NCBI GenBank assembly: GCA_964023205.1 | Contig: OZ026835.1 | Coordinates: 13,040,414 to 13,104,413 of the forward strand | Source of the DNA: Lutraria lutraria | Taxonomy: Eukaryota > Mollusca > Bivalvia > Venerida > Mactridae | DNA: 64,000 nt | Direction of reading: 5' to 3' | Shown: positions 58,122-64,000 of the stretch, piece after piece | Position numbering within the stretch: the stretch's first letter is position 1 | Layout of the letters: the number at the start of each line of letters is the position of its first letter | Notes under the pieces: model-generated | Told to the model about the DNA's origin: nothing | Seen by the model: only the letters and a program-made list of their open reading frames with translations | The model's database searches: none | Translations under genes and position numbers: made by a program

Positions 58122-58262
58122 AGGTCACCCCTGGATCAACCCAACCCATGTTTAGTAGGTCAACCCTAGGTCATCACAGTCTCTGGTTAATAGGTCACCT
58201 CTAGATCAACCCAGCTCCTGATCAGTAGGTCAGCCCTAGGTCAGTAGGTTAATCATAGGTCA
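58122..58262 (+). promoter_or_regulatory. Array of DR5-type AGGTCA direct repeats
   Basis: Five pairs of hexamers spaced by exactly 5 bp: 58122 AGGTCA/GGATCA, 58157 AGGTCA/AGGTCA, 58192 AGGTCA/AGATCA, 58227 AGGTCA/AGGTCA, 58246 AGGTTA/AGGTCA. The first four pairs recur every 35 bp. DR5 of AGGTCA is the classical retinoic-acid-receptor/RXR site. It lies about 0.9 kb upstream of the PC4-like gene's TATA box. It may simply be a minisatellite that happens to contain the motif. Confidence 0.6.
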
Positions 58263-58850
58263 TCCGCAGCAGGGTTACTTAAGGTCTCTTATGTCCATTG
58301 TCAAGATCAAGGTCGATCTTAATTCTGTATTTAAGGTTCACAATTCTGCAAGGTACACACGCTTCTATTTGAGTACAGAGTTATTGGCTATCGTGTCATG
58401 ACAATTCTATGTTATACAACTTTGCTATGTTTTGTCTAAGTTATAGACTAGCTATAGTGTTACTTATATCCTGAAAAAATGTAAACAGCTGTGCGTTGTA
58501 GTGTGTTAAGTCTGTGACTCTATGATTATGGTTCCATTCTAGATCACTACATGTCATATCTGAACATTCTATACAGCTGAATAACAACAAAATATGTTCA
58601 ACTCCACATGTGGAATAGGTCTATGTGGAAACAAAATTACTAGTTAGGTGAACCCATTATCGCATATAAAATAGATACACTTCCTTTTTACACAATTATA
58701 TGGTGAGATATTTATAATTAATTACAACAACATGTTTAATTTATGGTATTTGTACAGATAGTGTTTGTGGTAAAATAACAATTATGTTTATATTTTTATT
58801 ACAAACACAAGTACCAATTAGTTTCATTTGTTGGTTAGTGCTATTTTCTC

Positions 58851-58987
58851 ATTAATTTTCGCGATCTTTAGACAATTTATAAGGTTGTCATAATAATGTT
58901 GTATCGACCATGGCGGGCTGATTTCTCAATAATTTCGCGCTCTTTATACAAATTATAAGCTTATCCTAATAATGTTGTATCAACCTT
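58851..58987. repeat. Two-copy direct repeat of about 60 bp
   Basis: Copies at about 58851-58910 and 58927-58987 share TTCGCG-TCTTTA, ACAA-TTATAAG and TAATAATGTTGTATC-ACC. Upstream of the PC4-like gene. Confidence 0.65.
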
Positions 58988-59102
58988 AAGAGGCTCATTA
59001 AAATCCTTGACCCATCTACTATATTCATGCCACGTGATATGAAAACTCTACATCAACCAATCATAGAGTTAGGTGCCAATTTTGGTGAGCGGGAATTCAA
59101 CC

Positions 59103-59110
59103 TATATAAG
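59103..59110 (+). promoter_or_regulatory. TATA box of PC4-like gene A
   Basis: TATATAAG about 55 bp before the ATG, with CCAACCAATC (CCAAT-type) about 50 bp further upstream. The minus-strand paralogue at 61502-61960 has an equivalent TATA and CCAACCAATG. Confidence 0.65.
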
Positions 59111-59163
59111 GAACCCGCACCCCACAGCAAAATCATTCTCTGTTTCTGAGATCTCATAAAAAG

Positions 59164-60300
59164 ATGACTTCCAATATGTTTAAAATGGTGGATAATTCCA
59201 CGAATCAGCTCATACGGGTTAGTCAAGAGTTTGGCTTTGGCCGCCATAAAATGGATGTGACTGGGTTCATAGGAAAACATTATGTTCATATATATGATGG
59301 AACAAAAAGAAAAAGCGTAAGCTTTTATTATCGGATTTTAAGGAGTTGCTAGAAATAGCAACTCGTGTCATGATGGAGGGATGTACCATCCCACTAGTAG
59401 AGGTAAGGTATTAATATATTTTAATATGTAATCAAAATTGTATACTTAACACTCAACTGATGTGTTTTTTCTCAAGTCAAGAACATGACATTATATAAAT
59501 TTCGGGTTAATTTAACCAAACAATACATTCTTAGATGAACCAGTTTATATATATAATAACAATGGTATTTATTATTCCTAACAAAATTTTGTAATAGTTA
59601 ATTAATAATTTCATTTTGTTTTAGGTGGGTGCGAAAAGAAGAATAGAAGAAGATGAACTTCCAGCCGTTATTAACGGCAACCTCGTCACCCAACTTCCAG
59701 TCGTTATTGCCGTCCACACAATCGTCCTTCCAGCCGTTATTGCCGTCCACACAATCGTCCTTCCAGTCGTTATTGCCGTCCACACAATCGTCCTTCCAGC
59801 CGTTATTGCCGTCCACACAATCGTCCTTCCAGCCGTTATTGCCGTCCACACAATCGTCCTTCCAGCCGTTATTGCCGTCCACACAATCGTCCTTCCAGCC
59901 GTTATTGCCGTCCACACAATCGTCCTTCCAGCCGTTATTGCCGTCCACACAATCGTCCTTCCAGCCGTTATTGCCGTCCACACAATCGTCCTTCCAGCCG
60001 TTATTGCCGTCCACACAATCGTCCTTCCAGCCGTTATTGCCGTCCACACAATCGTCCTTCCAGTCGTTATTGCCGTCCACACAATCGTCCTTCCAGCCGT
60101 TATTGCCGTCCACACAATCATCGTCGACTCAATATCAACCACCTACAACACCTATGTTGAGTCGGCTTTTATCTACGACGACTAGACCTCTTCCATCCGC
60201 ACATGTAACAACCACTATGTATGAATGCATTTCACCGCCTCCACCATTTCCACCATATGACACCATAAACTTAATGGATTCAATGTTTGATGGGTTTTAG
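59164..60300 (+). CDS. PC4/p15-like protein A with minisatellite tail (one frame break)
   Basis: Exon 1 (59164-59402): MTSNMFKMVDNSTNQ, then VSQEFGFGRHKMDVTGFIGK, HYVHIYDG and, after a one-base frame change near 59320, LLSDFKELLEIATRVMMEG. Donor GTAAGG. Exon 2 from 59625 (acceptor TTGTTTTAG): VGAKRRIEEDEL, then 13 units of an 11-aa repeat. The frame that reaches 60300 gives a Ser/Pro-rich tail (LLPSTQSSFQP per unit, later SPPPPFPPYD). The exon 1 pattern F-G-[basic]...F-x-G-x-x-Y-[VI]-x-I-x-D...K...S[LF].LS[DE] fits the PC4/p15 coactivator fold, which binds single-stranded DNA. The frame break and ambiguous repeat frame leave the exact product uncertain. Confidence 0.5.
59694..60122 (+). repeat. 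33-bp minisatellite, 13 units
   Basis: Thirteen contiguous units starting CTTCCAG(C/T)CGTTATTGCC, differing only at the C/T position (T in units 1, 3 and 12) and the last unit's end. A degenerate unit precedes at 59658. 33 is divisible by 3 and the unit has no stop in several frames of both strands, so long open frames arise automatically. Confidence 0.97.
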
Positions 60301-60331
60301 TGTTTGCGTCTTGTATACGTTGATCCATTTG

Positions 60332-60572
60332 TTACCATGCCAAGAAGGGGAACCTCCCATTCTACTTGTTGGTAGAACTGTTGTTTAAAGAGGCCCAGGA
60401 AATTCCCATTCAGTGTAAGATGGTTTCAGAAGGGAAGTTAAAGCGTCATCAATTGAGACAAGCTGTACAGACGCATGGGCGTTTAATGAAACTCCGGATA
60501 GAATATGATAGCAATGAACGTTCAACCAGCAGCCTCTTAAAGGCGTGTGCTAGAATCTACGGACCTGTGTAA
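60332..60572 (+). CDS. Unidentified short coding-like segment
   Basis: A frame open from just after a TGA reads GNLPFYLLVELLFKEAQEIP, then GKLKRHQLRQAVQTHGRLMK and ends ARIYGPV. Amphipathic and basic, protein-like. It may be a third exon of the PC4-like gene or a frame-shifted continuation; no acceptor site was chosen with confidence. Confidence 0.35.
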
Positions 60573-61194
60573 ATATCAATGTGTATAACTGTGAGGAAAA
60601 TCGTGACTGTGTTCTGTTGAGTGTATATCACTATATTATATATTATATAAAATGTGTGTGACTATGGTACTGTATTAAATTATTTCATCGTCATATTATG
60701 TTGTTGTTGTTAATATGTTGTGTGTCATTACATGTATAAATACCGTGTATCTGTTCTATGTATAAAAATAAAATGTGTGTATGTCACTGTAAAAGAACAA
60801 GTGTTTTATATGTTAATGTATTTAATATGTATGTATATATTTAGATAACATGTGAAATTATTATTATTATATCATTATGATAAATTATTATTATTTTATA
60901 TCATAATGTCATATCATTCTTTTGCTAAAATGTCTTTGTGTGTAAATATCATGTTTCTCTTCTGCTATAAAATGTCACGGTGAATGTTATTGTATCATAT
61001 TAGATTAAATTATTTCATACTATGTTTTTGTTTTGTGTCATTTGTGTAAATATCATGTTTCTGTTATGTGTGTAAAAATAAAATGTGTACAAGAAATCGA
61101 ACATGTGTTTATATGTTTAAATGAAAAATGGACAAAACAGCAGAAAGTTAGCATAACAAGTTTACAGTTTTTCGTAGTTTAATTATCAGTACCC
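60573..61194. other. Non-coding with repeated poly(A)-signal blocks
   Basis: Three diverged copies of TAAATA(C/T)C(A/G)TGT(T/A)TCT...ATAAAATGT occur near 60737, 60943 and 61048; two include AAAAATAAAATGTGT, a poly(A) signal. Looks like a locally duplicated 3' end. Confidence 0.45.
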
Positions 61195-61393
61195 CATAGC
61201 TCTAGAAGTTATTATCAGATTTTGCCCATAATCGAACTTAGCCGAGACATTGTGGCCATATACATTGTGAGCAAGTTTAATCAAGATTCGTAAAGAGTTG
61301 CGGTTGCTAGAGTGTAAACAAACTAATTGTGGCCGGACGCCGGACATTCACCGATCCTAAAAGCTCACCTGATGAATCAGGTGAGCTAAAAAG
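61195..61393. repeat. Right end of CCATAACTC...GTGAGCTAAAAA repeat
   Basis: CCCCATAGCTCTAGAAGTTA, TTTGCCCATAATCGAACTTA, GGCCGGACGCCGGACATTCA and a terminal hairpin AGCTCACCTGATGAATCAGGTGAGCT. Family as at 51498, 54511 and 57290. It starts at about the point where the 57290 copy is broken. Confidence 0.75.
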
Positions 61394-61501
61394 ATTTGAT
61401 TGGAAATATATCAACTTATATAATACATTTTGAAATGATTAAAACAAACATTAAACAAACATTTCAACAAACATAGAATAAAAAAACATTATAAATCTTA
61501 C

Positions 61502-61960
61502 AGAGGTATCCAACACTGTTGGTGGAGGCGATGCTGGTGTGGTTGGTGTCTGCATCAACACTGTTGGTGGAGACGTTGCTGATGTGGATGCTGGCTCCTG
61601 TTTTGGGAAGACATCGCATATTGATAGATGCAGTATTAACACACACATACATAGATTTCAAACAGAATGGTTGGGTAAATCGATTAAAACATCAACAACA
61701 TAAATGGTTAGTGAAGACAATATAAGTAAAAAGTAACTTACCCTAACCATTACATCTCCAATACCATTTATGGTGTCCATCATTGACACCATCTCATTGA
61801 GTTCCGACAAACTCAAAGAAATGCATTTATTTTTATTCACATCTGAGATGTGAATATATGTATGACCCCTAAAAGGGGTCATACATATTTGTTTTCCTCT
61901 CCCAAATTTTTGAGAGGCCTTCACGGGCACTCCAACACTATTTCGTTTTATAGCAAACAT
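61502..61960 (-). CDS. PC4/p15-like protein B (3' end not found)
   Basis: Exon 1 61960-61742 (73 codons): MFAIKRNSVGVPVKA, SQKFGRGKQICMTPFRGHTY, IHISDVNKNKCISLSLSELN, then a helix to GDVMVR; donor GTAAGT, phase 0. Exon 2 61597-61502 (acceptor CCAAAACAG, donor GTAAGA): Pro/Ser/Thr-rich, with PPTVL repeated. The arrangement beta strands, then ISLS(L/P)(S/D)E and a helix is that of the PC4/p15 domain. Homologous to gene A exon 1 (F-G-x-G-[RK], G-x-x-Y-[IV]-H-I, K-x-x-S). Exon 1 is intact here. Downstream, repeat DNA is reached before a terminal exon can be placed. Confidence 0.55.
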
Positions 61961-61993
61961 CTTGTTGAAATACTGAGAGAGGGGTATCTGTAG

Positions 61994-62001
61994 TTTTTAT
62001 A
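61994..62001 (-). promoter_or_regulatory. TATA box of PC4-like gene B
   Basis: TATAAAAA on the minus strand, 34-41 bp before the ATG at 61960; CCAACCAATG lies about 30 bp further out (62029-62038). Confidence 0.6.
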
Positions 62002-62041
62002 GTGATGTCAATATAAAGGATTGAGTATACCAACCAATGAT

Positions 62042-62417
62042 GTACATGAACGTCGCTAATTTACATACACACCTGGAATACAGATGTCAAATCATTCTAT
62101 ACCATTGGTGTTCTACCTACATTCACAGTAAAAAAAAAATATAAAAAAAATCCTTCAAAGAAAACTTGAAGAGGAGAGTCTTGTATCAATCATTTAAAAT
62201 AATATATTTAGAAATACACCAACCTCAAAAGAGTATAGAGAAAAAATTATAGCCCGCAATAAAGTTGATACTTTCCCTTCATTTCATAACTTTGACTTTT
62301 ATTCTTAAGATATAAATTAGTAGACCGATCCAACAATTACGCGGTTTTATTGCGTATTGTCAAGATAGTTTTCGATCTTTCGATTTTTTATCTTTCATCT
62401 AATATCTGAGTAAAAGT
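62042..62417. other. Non-coding, no feature supported
   Basis: AT-rich spacer between the promoter of PC4-like gene B and the secreted-protein gene; these two are divergent. Confidence 0.4.
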
Positions 62418-62897
62418 GTGATGATGTTTAGAAAACTATTAGTTTCTATACTATTCTCAACTGTGTTGTCAGTTCATATCTATTATGATAGCAGAGACAT
62501 TTGTGAAGAAATTCGCGATGTGCTTATTTGTACAGGGGAGGGTGAAGGGGAGTATGTTATTAGAGGAGGAGATGTTGTTCATTTGCAGCTTGATGAGAAT
62601 TTTTGTAATTCCAATATTGTTCTGAATTTGCTTAACACAAAGATAGTACGTATTCAAGACAATGGAGGTTGTATAAGTTGTGATAATCTTGTCACTGCAA
62701 GAAATGTTATGATCATCCACCCAGATGAAAGATTCCATGTCCTGTAAGACATTTCAATGCAAATTGTATATAAAGCTTTATCTCGATTTTTGACATGCGT
62801 ATGATGTAGTTAAATAATGTTGTGATTCTATTTATTACCATGTGTCTTTCTTTACTACAGGTTTTGTAGGTTGAAATATACCAATATTATCATCTAA
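62418..62897 (+). CDS. Small secreted protein, probably two exons
   Basis: ATGATGATG at 62418 opens a typical signal peptide (MMMFRKLLVSILFSTVLSVH). The mature part is acidic with five Cys (DICEEIRDVLIC, DENFC, GGCISC) and ends in exon 1 at 62743 before donor GTAAGA. Acceptor CTTTACTACAG leads to exon 62861-62897 adding FCRLKYTNIII and a TAA (118 codons). Without splicing the frame ends at 62747 (109 aa). No family recognised. It would enter the secretory pathway; the odd Cys count in the unspliced form becomes six with the spliced exon. Confidence 0.55.
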
Positions 62898-63104
62898 CCT
62901 TTACATGTATATAACACTTAAACTGTATTATGTCGGTCAATAGCTATACATAGCTAATATTATTTTGTTATATGTCAACCGACTATAAATATAAAATTGT
63001 ATCTTGTATAAAACCATGGTCAAATGTGTAGACCTAGTGTTAACATCAAATGCTATGATTTAGATCGATGAAACTTTGATTGTATAAGACACTGTAAAGA
63101 AAAC
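62898..63104. other. Non-coding spacer
   Basis: No feature seen. Confidence 0.4.
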
Positions 63105-63205
63105 TTCCACCGTTCTATAAATAACTTTTTGTGATTCCACCGTTCTAAAAATAACTTTTGGTATCACGCGTTCAAGGTCAGCACGTGTTCGAGGTCAAAC
63201 ACGTG
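63105..63205 (+). promoter_or_regulatory. Upstream cluster: 30-bp tandem pair, AGGTCA sites, two CACGTG E-boxes
   Basis: TTCCACCGTTCTAWAAATAA units at 63105 and 63135, then TCAAGGTCA (63172-63180), CACGTG (63182-63187), AGGTCA (63192-63197) and CACGTG (63200-63205). It lies 230 bp before a TATA box. Confidence 0.5.
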
Positions 63206-63430
63206 GTAGAGATAATTCGGGAGGATAAATCGCATCCTCAGTTTACTTAACTGTCACAGACCCGATAAAAATTCCACACCAAGCGATTTATATGAGTTGT
63301 TGAACTCAGATAAAGGGGGCGTGATTTTGTGTGTAAATATTTGGTGTTTAGCATTGTTTTATGGACAAATTATGGCCAGTGGTAAAAATTGGCCACGCCC
63401 AGTGGTTTCAGTTGATTTTACATAGGCTCA

Positions 63431-63437
63431 TATAAAG
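63431..63437 (+). promoter_or_regulatory. TATA box near right edge
   Basis: TATAAAG with CCAGTGG-type sequence upstream; TTTTTTCTG|GTAAGC (63479) would be a donor ending a very short first exon about 20 bp after the expected start site. Confidence 0.45.
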
Positions 63438-63644
63438 GGAAAAAACTAGTTGTACCTTCACAAAAGGTCTTTTTTCTGGTAAGCGATTATATTGGTTAGA
63501 TTCCACACAATAAGATACGTTAATATGAAAATGATAGAACAAATTGCAGATCTTTAAAATATATAGCAATGATCAATCAGAATGAAATTCATGAAGAAAA
63601 TGCTGGAATCAATGCTATCTTAGAATAAAATATGGGTGTTTGAA

Positions 63645-63746
63645 GTCAGTGACAGACACTGTCAGAAATCTAGCAGACACAGTAAACACAATCGCAAATA
63701 CAATAAACAGAACAGAAAGCATTGCAAACAACTTACATACAAACTG
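63645..63746 (+). CDS. Possible small exon, helical Asn/Thr-rich peptide
   Basis: A frame from about 63645 reads SVTDTVRNLADTVNTIANTI and ends ESIANNLHTN before TGA (63744-63746). It has a heptad-like pattern of Val/Leu/Ile. It could be joined to the TATA-driven leader at 63461-63478 by an acceptor near TTTGAAG. Weak evidence. Confidence 0.25.
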
Positions 63747-64000
63747 AACACCATACATACATAGACAGCAACATCAACGTATCTATATTTAATGTATTTA
63801 CTTATCGTGCTTTAAGCCTTTATGGCGCATCGAAAACTAAAAGTTTTGTAACTTGCATAATTTATATAAAAGGGAAAGTAACAAGTATAAACTGTGTACA
63901 ATGAATACTATATCAAAAAGAATTCATGGTAACTGAAATGAATTAAGTTGAATATATTGAAACTGTTTTGTAATATCCAAAAATTAAAGTTAGTTAAGAG

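Noticed and set aside
59694..60122. CRISPR-like array
   Set aside because: Units are contiguous with no spacers, in a eukaryotic context; this is a minisatellite.
59598..60142. Long minus-strand open frames (Gly/Asn/Asp-Trp repeats and Thr/Ala repeats)
   Set aside because: They are shadows of the stop-free 33-bp minisatellite; only the plus strand connects to a splice acceptor and coding exon.

Overview
This looks like nuclear DNA of a marine mollusc, most likely a bivalve. The evidence is AT-rich sequence, intron-bearing genes with GT/AG junctions, bivalve-style interspersed repeats (long runs of TGACCTTGACCTTTGA units, and the repeat pair that opens with AAGAGGGCC and closes with GTGAGCTAAAAA), and many transposon families. 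This is inference: no marker gene fixes the species.

Layout. (1) 1-4.5 kb is non-coding, with foldback elements and a MITE bearing 8-bp target duplications. (2) 4.5-10.7 kb on the minus strand is a complete ten-exon TDRKH/PAPI-like gene (mitochondrial-anchored KH-KH-Tudor scaffold of piRNA maturation). All ten exons were placed by hand and stay in phase to give 450 aa. (3) 10.7-15.6 kb holds tRNA-derived SINE heads, a palindrome and a decayed pogo-like fragment. (4) 15.6-34.4 kb is a three-level nest. A Ty3/Gypsy element (LTRs 15595-16507 and 33522-34414, TSD CTTA) is split inside its protease by a BEL/Pao element (19620-29566, TSD AGCTG). The 5' LTR of the BEL element is in turn split by a 4.23-kb DNA element (19699-23930, TSD ATTAT) with 524-bp inverted repeats. 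Both inverted repeats carry the same inward-facing 5' splice donor, one leading to a zinc-finger gene and the other to an intact small basic-protein gene. (5) 34.4-42.4 kb is a transposon graveyard: pogo C-terminus, tandem arrays full of AGGTCA direct repeats, a LINE fragment, an unidentified decayed coding region and a gag-protease relic.

(6) 42.6-49.4 kb is a PIF/Harbinger-type pair: a zinc-finger plus Myb/SANT-like gene (frameshifted) convergent with an intact HARBI1-like nuclease. An apparently intact Tc1/mariner element (43058-44685) sits in the Myb gene's intron, and an orphan RING exon lies between the two genes. (7) 50-57.3 kb holds orphan exons, a hAT-type MITE, and a reduced LTR element that joins a gag start to a chromodomain and carries an exon-like segment inside its left LTR region. 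(8) 57.3-64 kb holds an array of DR5-type AGGTCA repeats, two convergent genes with a PC4/p15-like domain (one running into thirteen near-perfect 33-bp repeats), a small secreted-protein gene, and a TATA/E-box promoter near the right edge.

The host gene content visible here is TDRKH, the PC4-like pair and the secreted protein; nearly everything else derives from mobile elements. The most unusual item is the long-inverted-repeat element with a mirrored promoter/first-exon design. All motif and alignment statements are by eye; no database search was run.
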